Shown piece after piece: positions 17,566 through 26,916 of a stretch of 64,000 nucleotides of DNA. This stretch comes from Actinomadura barringtoniae (lineage in GTDB: Bacteria; Actinomycetota; Actinomycetes; Streptosporangiales; Streptosporangiaceae): positions 248,001-312,000 of the forward strand of contig NZ_JAGEOJ010000005.1 of assembly GCF_017573505.1 (NCBI RefSeq). The letters are read 5' to 3'. How positions within the stretch are numbered: position 1 is the first letter of the stretch; each line of letters starts with the position of its first letter. The translations under genes and the position numbers were made by a program. The notes beneath the pieces are model-generated. The model was given only the letters and a program-made list of their open reading frames with translations, did no database searches and was not told the DNA's origin.

Positions 17566-18204
17566 TCACGCACGGCGGTGGCCGGCGCCCGCGAAGACCG
17601 CGACCGCGCCGAGTCCGAGGTAGATGATCCCGGTCGCCTGCGACTGGCGGCGCCGGAACGCGGGCCGCGCCCGCAGCCAGCCCGCGACGCGGTCCGCGGT
17701 GAGCGCGTACGCGATGTCGCTGACCACCCCGATCGCGCCGGTGACCAGGCCCATCACCACGATCTGCAGCGGCACGGCGCCCGCCTCACGATCCACGAAC
17801 TGCGGCAGGAACGCGAGAAAGAAGAGGATCACCTTGGGGTTGAGCACATTGACCAGGACGCCGTCCAGGTAAACACGGCCCAGCGAGGCGGGCTTGGCCT
17901 CGATGTCGTCGTCGACGCCCAGGTCACCGCGGCTGCGGAACGCGCGGATCGCCATGTAGACCAGGTAGGCCGCACCCGCGTACCGCACCGCCGAGAACGC
18001 GGTCGCCGACGCCGCGATCAGCGCCGACAACCCGGCCGCCGCGAACGCCACATGAACGATCGTGCCGGTCTCGACGCCGAGCGCGGACGCGATCCCGGCC
18101 CGGCGCCCCTCGGCGATGCTGCGCGTGATGATGAAAAGGTGGTTCGGCCCGGGTATCGCGATCAGCGTCGCGGCCGCGACCAGGAACAACAGCGGATTAG
18201 TCAT
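17566..18204 (-). CDS. LysE/RhtB family amino-acid exporter
   Basis: A 212-residue membrane protein with about six hydrophobic segments. The N-terminus reads LIAIPGPNHLFIITRSIAEG, the IPGPN motif of the LysE/RhtB family, followed by the GxxxG-containing second segment. It would export an amino acid such as homoserine, threonine or a basic residue. It is transcribed toward the PucR gene with a ~130-bp gap, so the two may or may not be linked. Confidence 0.88.
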   Translation of the reverse strand: MTNPLLFLVAAATLIAIPGPNHLFIITRSIAEGRRAGIASALGVETGTIVHVAFAAAGLSALIAASATAFSAVRYAGAAYLVYMAIRAFRSRGDLGVDDDIEAKPASLGRVYLDGVLVNVLNPKVILFFLAFLPQFVDREAGAVPLQIVVMGLVTGAIGVVSDIAYALTADRVAGWLRARPAFRRRQSQATGIIYLGLGAVAVFAGAGHRRA

Positions 18205-18300
18205 GCCAGGACGTTAAGGCGCCACCCTGGACCGCGAACAGGGCCAACCCCCGCCCCGTTCCAAAGACCAATCCCGCAGCGAAGCAGCGACGTCAGGCGG

Positions 18301-18378
18301 TCAGGGGGTGGCGGGCGCCTGGGCGCTCAGGGGGCGGCGGACACCCGGGCGCTCAGGGGGCGGCGGGCTCTTGGGCGG
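18301..18378. repeat. 26-bp tandem repeat carrying the TetR stop codon
   Basis: Three 26-bp units begin TCAGGGGG(T/C)GGCGG at 18301, 18327 and 18353, with a partial one at 18293. The third unit contains the actual stop (TCA, i.e. TGA on the minus strand) of the TetR gene, so its 3' end has been copied twice downstream. Confidence 0.88.
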
Positions 18379-18970
18379 TGAAGGCGCCAGCGAGGACGAG
18401 GCGGCCGGAGGTGCGGACCATCGCGACGACCTCTTCGGTCGGGCGGCGCAGCGCGGTCAGGCTGACCAGCGCGGCGAGCAGGATGTGGCCGAGCACGATC
18501 TCCACGTCGTCGCGGTCGGGCACCGGGTCGCCGATGGCGGCCGACAGGCGGTCGCGGACGAACAGGAACAGCACCGTGCGGGCGTCGTCCACGCTGGAGT
18601 CGTCCGAGGTCACCGCCTGGATGATGGCCGAGGTGAGGGTGAGCTCCTCGGCCGCGACCTCGACGATGCGCACCAGCAGCGCGGTCAGCCGCTGGACCGG
18701 GGTGTCGCCGATGGCGAGCGCGTCGATGTCGTTGGTGACGCGGTGCGCCCAGGTCGCGGCGACCTCGGTGAGCAGGTGGTCCTTGGTGGCGAAGTAGCGG
18801 TAGACCGTGGCCCTGGCCACGCCCGCGCGGTCGGCGACGTCGTGCATCGTCACGGCCGGGTAGCCGCCTTCGAGCGCGAGCTCGCGCGCCGCCTCGAGGA
18901 GCCGTTCGCGCCGGGCCTGCTGGTCCTTGGTCAGCGTCCGCGTGACGGTGATCCGCACATCGCCGCTCAA
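18353..18970 (-). CDS. TetR family transcriptional regulator
   Basis: A 205-residue regulator with an N-terminal TetR helix-turn-helix: RERLLEAARELALEGGY, then VTMHDVADRAGVARATVYRY and FATKDHLL. The rest is a helical ligand domain. The frame is open to a GTG at 19012, but the TTG at 18970 has GAGGAGG 8 bases upstream and begins near the usual TetR start, so I chose it. It lies downstream of the SDR at 19046-19900 and probably represses this SDR and the divergent catabolic genes through the palindromes at 19960-19989. Confidence 0.88.
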   Translation of the reverse strand: MSGDVRITVTRTLTKDQQARRERLLEAARELALEGGYPAVTMHDVADRAGVARATVYRYFATKDHLLTEVAATWAHRVTNDIDALAIGDTPVQRLTALLVRIVEVAAEELTLTSAIIQAVTSDDSSVDDARTVLFLFVRDRLSAAIGDPVPDRDDVEIVLGHILLAALVSLTALRRPTEEVVAMVRTSGRLVLAGAFTAQEPAAP

Positions 18971-19045
18971 AGTTGCCGCCTCCTCGTCGTGGACCCCCTT
19001 ATTCTCTCGCACATTTGTTTCACGCCGGTCGCATATGACGTCCGT

Positions 19046-19900
19046 TCAGCCGCCGGACTCGAAATCAGGGAGTTCGGGCAGCCGCCCGGCGGCGAGGGCT
19101 TCGGCACGCTCGCGCAGACCGGGTGCGTACGAGTCGTGCGTCAGGATCAGGAAACGCTCTGTGAGCACCGCGTCGATCACCGCTTCGGCGACCTTTTCAG
19201 GAGGAATGCCATGGGTGACGGTGCGGGAGATGACGTCGTCGATGAATTCCTGGTCCGCCGTTCCCTCCGTCATGAGGGAGGGCGGCCGGTTCCGGCCGGA
19301 CTCGTGGATGCGAGTGGTGACGCCACCTGGGCAGAGCGCCGAGGCGCGCAGCTTGAGGTGGTTGATGTAGAACTCGTACGCGAGGGCCTCGGTGGCCGCG
19401 TACGCCGCGAACTTGGAGACCGAGTAGGGCCCGGAGAACGGGGCGCCGAACAGCCCGTTGACCGAGCAGGTATTGACGACGTGGCCCTCGGTGTCCTGCT
19501 CGATCATGCGGGGCACGAACGCGCGGATGCCGTGCAGGACGCCCCACAGGTTCACGCGCAGGGTCCACTCGAAGTCCTTGGCGGGGCGCGTCCACATCTG
19601 GCCGCCGGTGAAGACGCCCGCGTTGTTGCACAGCAGGTGCACGGCGCCGAACGTGCCGAAGACGTGATCGGCGAGCGCGTCGACCGACCCCTCGTCGCCG
19701 ACGTCGGTGACGCGGGTCGTCACCGCGTCCGCCGGCGTTCCGCCGTCGACCATCAGGTCGCGCGTGGCCGCCAGCCCCGGCTCGTCGACGTCGGCCAGCG
19801 CGACCCGCATCCCCTCGGCCGCGAACCGCTGCGCCAGGGCCCGCCCGATGCCGCTGCCCGCGCCGGTGACCACCGCGACCCGGTCCTTGAGCTGCTCCAC
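19046..19900 (-). CDS. Short-chain dehydrogenase/reductase
   Basis: A 284-residue SDR with the cofactor motif VVTGAGSGIGRALAQRF, acidic D after the second strand (ALADVDE, pointing to NAD(H)), NNAG, and the catalytic YSVSK preceded by a Ser (NTCSVNG). It would oxidise or reduce a hydroxyl/keto group on a CoA ester or hydrophobic ring. It is upstream of the TetR gene on the same strand and divergent from the rest of the catabolic cluster. Confidence 0.9.
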   Translation of the reverse strand: MEQLKDRVAVVTGAGSGIGRALAQRFAAEGMRVALADVDEPGLAATRDLMVDGGTPADAVTTRVTDVGDEGSVDALADHVFGTFGAVHLLCNNAGVFTGGQMWTRPAKDFEWTLRVNLWGVLHGIRAFVPRMIEQDTEGHVVNTCSVNGLFGAPFSGPYSVSKFAAYAATEALAYEFYINHLKLRASALCPGGVTTRIHESGRNRPPSLMTEGTADQEFIDDVISRTVTHGIPPEKVAEAVIDAVLTERFLILTHDSYAPGLRERAEALAAGRLPELPDFESGG

Positions 19901-19959
19901 TTGTCGCCCACCTCCCGTGGGGTCAGGATGGCAGAGAGTTCGGCCTACCGCTTGCTTGG

Positions 19960-19989
19960 GTGAGACGCTAGCCTAGACTTCAGTCTCAC
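19960..19989. promoter_or_regulatory. Palindromic operator in the divergent promoter region
   Basis: GTGAGAC (19960-19966) and GTCTCAC (19983-19989) form a 7-bp inverted repeat with a 16-bp spacer. Inside it AGACTTCAGTCT (19975-19986) is a second perfect palindrome. The position between two divergent SDR genes, beside a TetR gene, suits a TetR operator. Confidence 0.6.
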
Positions 19990-20003
19990 ACCAGGGAGCG
20001 TGG

Positions 20004-20768
20004 ATGACCCCCGAACCCTCGACCGGACTCACGACCGGAGTCATCGTCACCGGCGGCGCCTCGGGCATCGGGGCCGCCAGCGCCCGCGCCCTCGCGGAGG
20101 CCGGCCGGCCCGTGGCCCTCTGGGATCTGACCGATCCCGCGGCCGTCGCCAAGGAGATCGCCGAGGCGCACGGCGTCCCCGCCCACCCCGTCACGATCGA
20201 CGTCACCGACACCGCCGCGTTCCCGGCCGCGGTCGCCGCCACCCGCGAGGCTCTCGGGTCGATCGGCGGCCTCGTGCACGCCGCCGGAACGCCGAGCCCG
20301 CATCCGGTCGGGGATCTGACGGAGGAACGCTGGGACTTCGTTCTCGACGTCAATTTGCGGGCGCAGGCCCTGCTCTCCCAGGAGATCCTGGACGACCTCA
20401 AGGCGAACCCGGGCTCTGCCATCGTCGGCATCGCTTCCATCGAGGCGTTCCTAGGCCAGGCGTTCATCCCGGCCTATTGCTCTTCCAAAGCAGGACTTCT
20501 GGGCCTCACGCGTTCGCTGGCCCACCTGCTCGGCGGGGACGGCGTACGGGTGAACGCGGTGTGCCCCGGCTACATCGACACTCCCATGCTGCGCGGCACA
20601 ACGCCTGAGGAGATGCTGAAAGGCTTCTCCACCAAGTCCGTCCTTGGCCGACTAGGGGATCCCACTGAGGTCGCCAAGGCGGTCCGCTTCCTGATGAGCA
20701 ACGAAGCCTCGTTCGTCACAGGGACGCACCTGACCGTGGACGGCGGCACGACCGCGGTGGATCACTGA
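20004..20768 (+). CDS. Short-chain dehydrogenase/reductase
   Basis: A 254-residue SDR: VIVTGGASGIGAASARAL, LVHAAG, and the catalytic AYCSSKAGLLGLTRSLA, then VRVNAVCPGYIDTPM. It lacks the full NNAG (HAAG is a common variant). ATG at 20004 follows a GGGAG box. It is the first gene of a plus-strand run of SDR, SDR, amidohydrolase, P450 and acyl-CoA ligase, with overlapping or very close junctions, so probably one operon. Confidence 0.9.
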   Translation: MTPEPSTGLTTGVIVTGGASGIGAASARALAEAGRPVALWDLTDPAAVAKEIAEAHGVPAHPVTIDVTDTAAFPAAVAATREALGSIGGLVHAAGTPSPHPVGDLTEERWDFVLDVNLRAQALLSQEILDDLKANPGSAIVGIASIEAFLGQAFIPAYCSSKAGLLGLTRSLAHLLGGDGVRVNAVCPGYIDTPMLRGTTPEEMLKGFSTKSVLGRLGDPTEVAKAVRFLMSNEASFVTGTHLTVDGGTTAVDH

Positions 20769-21637
20769 TGTCGTCTCCGAGCGGGACCCCGTTGAGCGGA
20801 ACCGCGTTGAGCGAAACCGCGTTGAGCGGGACCGCCGCGCTCGTGACGGGCGGCGGCAGCGGCATCGGCCTCGCCTGTGCGCGCCGCCTGGCCGCCGACG
20901 GCGCGGTCGTCACGATCTGCGGGCGTACGGAAGAACGGTTGAAGGCCGCAGCCGACCAGATCGGCGCGCGCTATGTCGTCGCGGACGTCACGGACGAGGC
21001 ACAGGTCATCGAGGCCGTCCGTGCCGCCGCTGAGGCTGCCGAGGGCGCTCCTTTGCGCGCGGTCGTCCACAGCGCGGGCGGATCCACCTCCATCGGACCG
21101 CTCCCCAGCCTCGACACCGACTCGTGGCGCGCGACGCTGGAACTGAACGCGACCGGCACCATGCTCACGCTCAAGCACTCGTCGCGCGCGATGGCCCGCG
21201 CGGGCGGCGGCGCGTTCGTCGCCATCTCGTCGATCGCCTCGTCCAACACCCACCGCTGGTTCGGCGCGTACGGGGTGTCCAAGGCGGCCGTCGACCATCT
21301 GGTCGCGCTCGGAGCCGACGAGCTTGGCGCGGCAGGGATCCGGGTGAACGGCATCAGACCCGGCCTCGTCCGTACCGAACTGGTCGCGGGCATAGCCGAC
21401 CCCGGGCCGATCCTGGACGACTACATCGCCTGCATGCCCCTGGCCCGCGTCGGCGAGCCCGACGACATCGCCGAGGCCGCCCGCTTCCTCGTCGGCCCCG
21501 AATCGTCCTGGATCACAGGCCAGGTCATCAACGTGGACGGCGGCCACCACCTGCGCCGGGGGCCCGACTACAGCGCCATGTTCGAGCCCATGTTCGGCGC
21601 CGACGCCCTGAACGGAGCACCACCCGAGGAGGACTGA
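20768..21637 (+). CDS. Short-chain dehydrogenase/reductase with repeat-expanded N-terminus
   Basis: A 289-residue SDR. ATG at 20768 overlaps the previous TGA (TGATG). Before the cofactor motif AALVTGGGSGIGLACARRLA there is a ~20-residue leader of LSGTA repeats, each encoded by a 15-bp unit containing an in-frame TTG, so shorter products are possible. The catalytic site is AYGVSKAAVDHL, and the C-terminus INVDGGHH is family-typical. Substrate unknown; context suggests the same pathway as the adjacent SDR. Confidence 0.88.
   Translation: MSSPSGTPLSGTALSETALSGTAALVTGGGSGIGLACARRLAADGAVVTICGRTEERLKAAADQIGARYVVADVTDEAQVIEAVRAAAEAAEGAPLRAVVHSAGGSTSIGPLPSLDTDSWRATLELNATGTMLTLKHSSRAMARAGGGAFVAISSIASSNTHRWFGAYGVSKAAVDHLVALGADELGAAGIRVNGIRPGLVRTELVAGIADPGPILDDYIACMPLARVGEPDDIAEAARFLVGPESSWITGQVINVDGGHHLRRGPDYSAMFEPMFGADALNGAPPEED
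20791..20835 (+). repeat. Three 15-bp in-frame repeats at an SDR N-terminus
   Basis: GTTGAGCGGAACCGC (20791), GTTGAGCGAAACCGC (20806) and GTTGAGCGGGACCGC (20821) follow each other directly, with a degenerate fourth copy before them. Each encodes LSGTA or LSETA. Confidence 0.9.
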
Positions 21638-21642
21638 CCTCG

Positions 21643-23358
21643 ATGCAGGACCTCGTCATCAAGGGCGCCCGTGTCGTAGACGGCACAGGCACCGCTCCCT
21701 ACTCCGCAGACGTCAGCGTCACCGAGGGTCGTATCACCGCGGTAGGGCCCGATGTCGGCCGGGCCCGCCGAACGGTGGACGCCGAGGGCGCCCTCCTCAC
21801 TCCGGGCTTCGTCGACATCCACACCCACTACGACGGCCAGGCGACGTGGGATCCGGTCCTCACGCCGTCCTCCCTGCACGGCGTCACCACGGTCGTCATG
21901 GGCAACTGCGGCGTCGGCTTCGCGCCCGCGGCCCGCGACCGGCACGACTGGCTGATCGGCCTCATGGAAGGGGTCGAGGACATCCCCGGCAGTGCTCTGT
22001 CTGCGGGGATCAGCTGGGAGTGGGAGACGTTCCCCGAGTTCCTGGACGCGCTGGATCGGCGCACGTTCACCATGGACCTCGGCACGCAGGTCCCGCACGG
22101 CGCCGTCCGCGCGTACGTCATGGGTGAACGCGGCGCCCGCAACCAGCCCGCCACCCCGGACGACATCGCCGCGATGAAGGCCATCGTGAAGGAGGGCGTC
22201 GCGGCGGGCGCGCTGGGTTTCTCCACCTCCCGAACGCTGACGCACAAGGCGATAGACGGGGAGTACGTGCCCGGGACGTTCGCCGCCGAAGACGAGCTTT
22301 TCGGCATCGGCGAGGCTCTTCAGGAGCTCGGCACGGGTGTCTATGAACTGGCGCCTGCGGGTGCTGCCGGAGAGGACGTCAACGCCCCCGCCAAGGAGAT
22401 CGCCTGGATGCGGAGGCTCTCCAAGGCCATCGGCCGCCCGGTCTCCTTCGCGCTCCTGCAGATCGACTCCGTTCCAGACCTGTGGCGTGAACTGCTGGAG
22501 CTTTCCGCAGCCGACGATGCGCAGCTCTATCCGCAGGTGGCGTCCCGCCCGTTCGGCATGCTCATCTCCCTGGAGTCGCTGCACGCGTTCGGCGACCACC
22601 CGAGTTATGTGGAGCTGGCGCTCCTTCCCCTGCCGGAGAGGGTCGCCCGCCTACGCGACCCGGCCGTCAAGGCGCGAATCCTGGCCGAACGCCCGGAGCC
22701 CGAGGACATTCTCGCCTCGATGGTGCGGACCTTCCCCGAGCGCCTCTACCCCCTGGCCGCGCATAACCCCGACTACGAACCCGCCCCGGAAACGTCGCTC
22801 ACCTTTCAGGCCGCCGCGACGGGCCGCGACCCGATGGAGCTGCTGTACGACCTGCTCCTGGAGGACGACGGCCGCAACGTGCTGATGATGCCGTTGCTCA
22901 ACTACGCGGGGAACAACCTGGACGCGCAGCGCGAAATGCTCACCCACCCCCGCGCGGTCCTCGGTCTGGGAGACGGCGGCGCACACTGCGGCTTCATCTG
23001 CGACGCGTCCCTGCCCACCACCATGCTCAGCCACTGGGCACGCGACCGTTCCCGGGGTGAGCGCCTGCCGCTGGAGCACGTCGTACGGATGATGACGCGC
23101 GACACCGCCCGCCTCTACAGCCTGGGCGACCGCGGCGTCATCGCCCCCGGCATGCGCGCCGACCTCAACCTCATCGACTTCGACCGGGTGGCCCTGCACC
23201 GCCCCGAGATGCTGCACGACCTGCCCGGCGGCGGCCGCCGGCTGGTGCAGCGAGCGGACGGCTACCTCGCCACGTTCGTCCACGGCACGCAGGTCTTCGC
23301 CAACGGCGAGCACACCGGCGACCTCCCCGGCCGCCTCATCCGCGGACCCCGCCCATGA
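21643..23358 (+). CDS. Amidohydrolase (N-acyl-D-amino-acid deacylase-like)
   Basis: A 571-residue metal-dependent hydrolase. The N-terminal beta sandwich (LVIKGARVVDGTGTAPYSAD) is followed by the metal site PGFVDIHTHYDGQATWDP, then GNCGVGFAPA. Near the C-terminus GDGGAHCGFICDAS supplies further ligands, and PGMRADLNLIDFD closes the sandwich. Relatives include D-aminoacylases, but many actinobacterial members sit, as here, in catabolic clusters with SDRs and P450s and have other substrates. ATG at 21643 follows GAGGAGGA (21626-21633), so the long open frame upstream is not used. Confidence 0.87.
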   Translation: MQDLVIKGARVVDGTGTAPYSADVSVTEGRITAVGPDVGRARRTVDAEGALLTPGFVDIHTHYDGQATWDPVLTPSSLHGVTTVVMGNCGVGFAPAARDRHDWLIGLMEGVEDIPGSALSAGISWEWETFPEFLDALDRRTFTMDLGTQVPHGAVRAYVMGERGARNQPATPDDIAAMKAIVKEGVAAGALGFSTSRTLTHKAIDGEYVPGTFAAEDELFGIGEALQELGTGVYELAPAGAAGEDVNAPAKEIAWMRRLSKAIGRPVSFALLQIDSVPDLWRELLELSAADDAQLYPQVASRPFGMLISLESLHAFGDHPSYVELALLPLPERVARLRDPAVKARILAERPEPEDILASMVRTFPERLYPLAAHNPDYEPAPETSLTFQAAATGRDPMELLYDLLLEDDGRNVLMMPLLNYAGNNLDAQREMLTHPRAVLGLGDGGAHCGFICDASLPTTMLSHWARDRSRGERLPLEHVVRMMTRDTARLYSLGDRGVIAPGMRADLNLIDFDRVALHRPEMLHDLPGGGRRLVQRADGYLATFVHGTQVFANGEHTGDLPGRLIRGPRP

Positions 23359-23574
23359 CCGCACCTGGGACGCCCACGACCATGCGCGAGGGCCGCCCAT
23401 CACTTCACGCGGGTGCGCGCCGACGACCGCACGCCGAGCACGCCGAGCACGCCGACGATCGCACCCGGAGGAGGCCCCCGACCGCACGAGAAGCACCGCC
23501 GTCACCACACGCGGGTGCATGCCCATGACCACACGCGAGGCCCGCCCGCCGATGACCCTGCGCGGAGGACGCTG
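23359..23574 (+). other. Intergenic stretch with degenerate repeats
   Basis: About 216 bp between the amidohydrolase and P450 genes. GCCCATGACC recurs at the amidohydrolase stop and again near 23521, with related GATGACC copies near 23551 and at the P450 start; CACGCGGGTGC recurs at 23408 and 23509. I see no gene and no terminator, so read-through of the operon is possible. Confidence 0.5.
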
Positions 23575-24768
23575 ATGACCGAGCTGCACACCGACCTCAA
23601 GATCGACCTGCTGGACGGCGAGATGTACGCGACCGACCCCTGGTCGGTGTACGCCCGCCTGCGCGCCGAGGCCCCGGTCTACCACGACGCGGAGAACGGC
23701 CTGTGGGGCATCGCCCGGCACGCCGACATCTTCGCGATCGAGCGCAACGCCAAGCTGTGGAGCAACGCGGGCGGCTACCGGCCCCAGCTCCCCTCCGACC
23801 CGTCGATGATCGGCCACGACGACCCCGAGCACATGCACCGGCGCCGCATGGTCTACCAGCGCTTCACGCCGCGCGGCGTCTCGCGGTACGCGGAGAAGAT
23901 CCGTTCGACCGCCGTGGACTGCATCGAGACCGCCCTGGAGGCGGGCACGGTCGACGCGATCCCCGCACTCGCCGCGCCGCTGCCCGCGCGCGTCATCGGC
24001 TGGCTGCTGGGCTTCCCCGAGGAGGCGTGGCCGCAGCTCGTTCACTGGTCGGAGACAGCGGTCTTCGCGGGCGGCGGGCAGCGCTATGTGACCGAGAAGG
24101 CGACCGTGGCGGCGGGCGAGTTCGCGCTGGCCGTACTGGAGATGGCCAAGGACCGCCGCGCCTGCCCCTCGCAGGACCTCCTCTCGATCTGGTCGAACGC
24201 GGGCCCCGACGATCCGTCCTACGGCGACCAGCACCTGGCGCACGAGGCGCTGTTGCTGCTGGTCGGCGGCGCGGAGACCACCCGTACGGTCATCGCCACC
24301 GCCATCGACGCGCTCATCAGCCACCCCGACCAGTGGCGCCTGCTGCGCTCGGACCCGTCCCTCATCGGCGGCGCGGTCGAGGAGTTCGTCCGCTGGACCA
24401 CCCCGATCCTCAACATGTGCCGCACCCCGAACGTCGACGCCGAGGTGTCGGGCGTGACGATCCCGGCGGGCGAGCAGGTGCTGCTGATGTACGGCTCGGC
24501 CAACCGAGACGAGGAGGTCTTCGAGCGTCCGGACGTCCTGGACGTCACGCGCACGCCCGGCGACCACATCGCGTTCGGGCTCGGCCCGCACTTCTGCCTG
24601 GGCGCCTCCCTCGCGCGCCTGGAACTCCAGATCTTCTTCGAGGAGTTCGTCGCCCGCGTGGAGGCCGCCGAATGGGCCGACGACGAGGGCCCCCGCATCC
24701 TGCGCAACGCCTTCGTACGCGGCGTCACGGAGTTCCCGATCACCCTCACCCGCCGAGCGACCGCATGA
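23575..24768 (+). CDS. Cytochrome P450
   Basis: A 397-residue bacterial class I P450: I-helix LLLLVGGAETTRTVIATAID (oxygen-binding AETT), K-helix EEFVRW (ExxR), and heme loop FGLGPHFCLGASLAR with the iron ligand C341. It would hydroxylate a hydrophobic substrate, needing a ferredoxin and reductase not present here. ATG at 23575 follows GGAGG; the frame is open about 160 bp further upstream, but that part is repeat-like. Its stop overlaps the next start (ATGA). Confidence 0.92.
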   Translation: MTELHTDLKIDLLDGEMYATDPWSVYARLRAEAPVYHDAENGLWGIARHADIFAIERNAKLWSNAGGYRPQLPSDPSMIGHDDPEHMHRRRMVYQRFTPRGVSRYAEKIRSTAVDCIETALEAGTVDAIPALAAPLPARVIGWLLGFPEEAWPQLVHWSETAVFAGGGQRYVTEKATVAAGEFALAVLEMAKDRRACPSQDLLSIWSNAGPDDPSYGDQHLAHEALLLLVGGAETTRTVIATAIDALISHPDQWRLLRSDPSLIGGAVEEFVRWTTPILNMCRTPNVDAEVSGVTIPAGEQVLLMYGSANRDEEVFERPDVLDVTRTPGDHIAFGLGPHFCLGASLARLELQIFFEEFVARVEAAEWADDEGPRILRNAFVRGVTEFPITLTRRATA

Positions 24769-26270
24769 CGGCCGCCGCGGGCGCGCGCTCGTTCAACCTG
24801 GCCGACCTGTACGAGGTCGTCGCGGACGCTTGTCCGTCGCGGCCGGCTCTGGTCGCCGGTTCCGTGCGGCTGACGTACGCCGAGCTGGACGAACGCGCCA
24901 ACCGCGTCGCCGACCACCTTTCTTCGATCGGCATCGGGCCCGGGGACCACGTGGGCGTGCTGTCCCACAACCGCGCCGAGTGGGTCGAGTCGATGATCGG
25001 GTGTTACAAGCTGCGCGCGGCCCCCATCAACGTCAACTACCGCTACGTGGCCGACGAACTCGCCCACCTGCTCGGCGACTCGGACTGCAAGGCGCTGATA
25101 GCCGAACGCGACCTGCTTCCCGCCGTCGACATCCCCGTTCTGACCATCGACGGCGACTACGAAGACGCCCTGGCTTCCGCTTCACCTGCACGCCCGCCCG
25201 GCCCTCGTTCGTCCGACGACCCGTACGTCCTCTACACGGGCGGGACCACCGGCCTGCCCAAGGGCGTGGTGTGGCGCTGCGAGGACATCTTCATCGCGGC
25301 CATGGGCGGCGGCAACTTCGGCGGTACTCCCATCACCTCCCCCGAGGAATTGGCCTCCTGCGCCGACCGCGACCCTCTGCGCGCCCAGGTGCACGCGCCC
25401 CTCATGCACGGCGGCGGCCAGTGGATCACCTGGATCACGCTCACCACGGGCGGCACGGTCGTTCTGTGGTCCGAACGCCACTTCAACGCCGCTCGCGCTC
25501 TCGAGCTGGCCGTACGAGAGCGTTCGCAGATCCTCATGCTGGTCGGCAACGGCATGGCTCAGCCGATCGCGGACGAACTCGCTGCCAGGCAATGGCCGGG
25601 CTTGGAGGTCTTCGCGTTCGGCTCGGGTGGCGCTCCCCTCTCTGCCGACGTGAAGGAACGGCTGACAGCCGCAATCCCCAACGCCTACGTCTCCGACAAC
25701 CTGGGCGGCTCAGAGACCGGCGCCATGGGAACGTCCATAGGCGATGGCCGTTTCCAGCTCGGCCCCGAGTTCGCCATCCTCCGCGAGGACTTCTCCCCGG
25801 CCGCCCCGGGTGAAGAAGGCATCGTCGCCCGTACCGGCCACATCCCCACCGCGTACTGGAACGACCCGGCCAAGTCCGCCGCCACGTTCGTCACCGCCCC
25901 GGACGGCCGCCGCTGGGCCCTGCAAGGCGACCACGCCCGCGTAGAGGAGGACGGCACGGTCACCCTCCTGGGCCGCGGCTCCCTGGTCATCAACACCGGC
26001 GGCGAGAAGGTCTTCGCCGAAGAGGTGGAGACAGTCCTCCGAACCCACCCCGCCGTCTCCGACGCCATAGTCATCGGCGCACCCGATGACCGCCTGGGCC
26101 ACCGCGTCACCGCCGTCATAGCGGGCAAGGCAGCCGAGGAGGACCTGAAGACCCACTGCCGCCAATCCCTGGCCGGCTACAAGGTCCCACGCGCCTTCCA
26201 TTTCGTCGACGCCGTGCAACGCACACCCGTCGGCAAGCCCGATTACGCCTGGGCCCGCTCAATGCTCTAA
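24765..26270 (+). CDS. Acyl-CoA synthetase (AMP-binding, FadD-like)
   Basis: A 501-residue ANL-superfamily ligase. It has the P-loop YTGGTTGLPKGVVW, then GSGGAPLS, SDNLGGSETGAMGTS (the A4/A5 region), WALQGDHARVEEDG (ribose-binding Asp), the hinge LGRGSLVINTGGEK, and the catalytic lysine in PVGKPDYAWARSML at the extreme C-terminus. It activates a fatty or ring-derived carboxylic acid to its CoA thioester. Translationally coupled to the P450, consistent with side-chain or ring-acid catabolism. Confidence 0.92.
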   Translation: MTAAAGARSFNLADLYEVVADACPSRPALVAGSVRLTYAELDERANRVADHLSSIGIGPGDHVGVLSHNRAEWVESMIGCYKLRAAPINVNYRYVADELAHLLGDSDCKALIAERDLLPAVDIPVLTIDGDYEDALASASPARPPGPRSSDDPYVLYTGGTTGLPKGVVWRCEDIFIAAMGGGNFGGTPITSPEELASCADRDPLRAQVHAPLMHGGGQWITWITLTTGGTVVLWSERHFNAARALELAVRERSQILMLVGNGMAQPIADELAARQWPGLEVFAFGSGGAPLSADVKERLTAAIPNAYVSDNLGGSETGAMGTSIGDGRFQLGPEFAILREDFSPAAPGEEGIVARTGHIPTAYWNDPAKSAATFVTAPDGRRWALQGDHARVEEDGTVTLLGRGSLVINTGGEKVFAEEVETVLRTHPAVSDAIVIGAPDDRLGHRVTAVIAGKAAEEDLKTHCRQSLAGYKVPRAFHFVDAVQRTPVGKPDYAWARSML

Positions 26271-26277
26271 TCGAACA

Positions 26278-26916
26278 ATGACCGGCCGCGTCGGCTATTA
26301 CCTCTCGTACCGTCTAGGCCTGGCGTTCTGGGACACCTTCGACACCGACCGCGCCCTGGCCGACCTCATCGAAGGGCCCAACGCCCTCAGGCCCGGCCGC
26401 GCCCTGGACCTGGGCTGCGGAACGGGCCGCAACTCGGTCTACCTGGCCCAGCACGGCTGGGACGTCACCGGCATAGACCTGGTCGAGACCACCATCGCTC
26501 AGGCCCGCCAACGAGCCACCACCGCAGGCGTCCAAGCCCATTTCATCCAAGGCGACATCACCCACCTGGAAGGCTTGGGCGACTTCACCCTCCTCATCGA
26601 CTTCGGTTGCTTCCACAGCGTCCCCCTCCCCAAGCGGGACGCCTACGCGGCCGCAGTCACCAGAGCCGCCGCCCCAGGCGCAACGCTCTGGATGTGGGGA
26701 TTAGGCATCAAGCCCCGCTTCGGCCTAGGCGTGACAGAAGCCGAACTCCGCACCCGCTTCAAAGCCTGGTGCCTAGAGACGACCGACCAAGTGCCAGGCC
26801 AGGAGCTCCGCGCGATAACCCGCAACATGCCGCTGGTCCAGCGCCCGGCCCGAGCCCTCATGACGAGACGCTGGTTCCCGCACGCCTACCGCTTCCGCCT
26901 GACCCGCCGGCCCTAG
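26278..26916 (+). CDS. Class I SAM-dependent methyltransferase
   Basis: A 212-residue methyltransferase with [17 protein letters not shown] (motif I) and [14 protein letters not shown] (motif II Asp), then [11 protein letters not shown]. It begins 7 bp after the ligase stop and is likely the last gene of the operon. Its stop codon shares bases with that of the convergent epimerase gene. Codon usage becomes less strictly GC-biased toward the 3' end. Confidence 0.85.
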   Translation: MTGRVGYYLSYRLGLAFWDTFDTDRALADLIEGPNALRPGRALDLGCGTGRNSVYLAQHGWDVTGIDLVETTIAQARQRATTAGVQAHFIQGDITHLEGLGDFTLLIDFGCFHSVPLPKRDAYAAAVTRAAAPGATLWMWGLGIKPRFGLGVTEAELRTRFKAWCLETTDQVPGQELRAITRNMPLVQRPARALMTRRWFPHAYRFRLTRRP

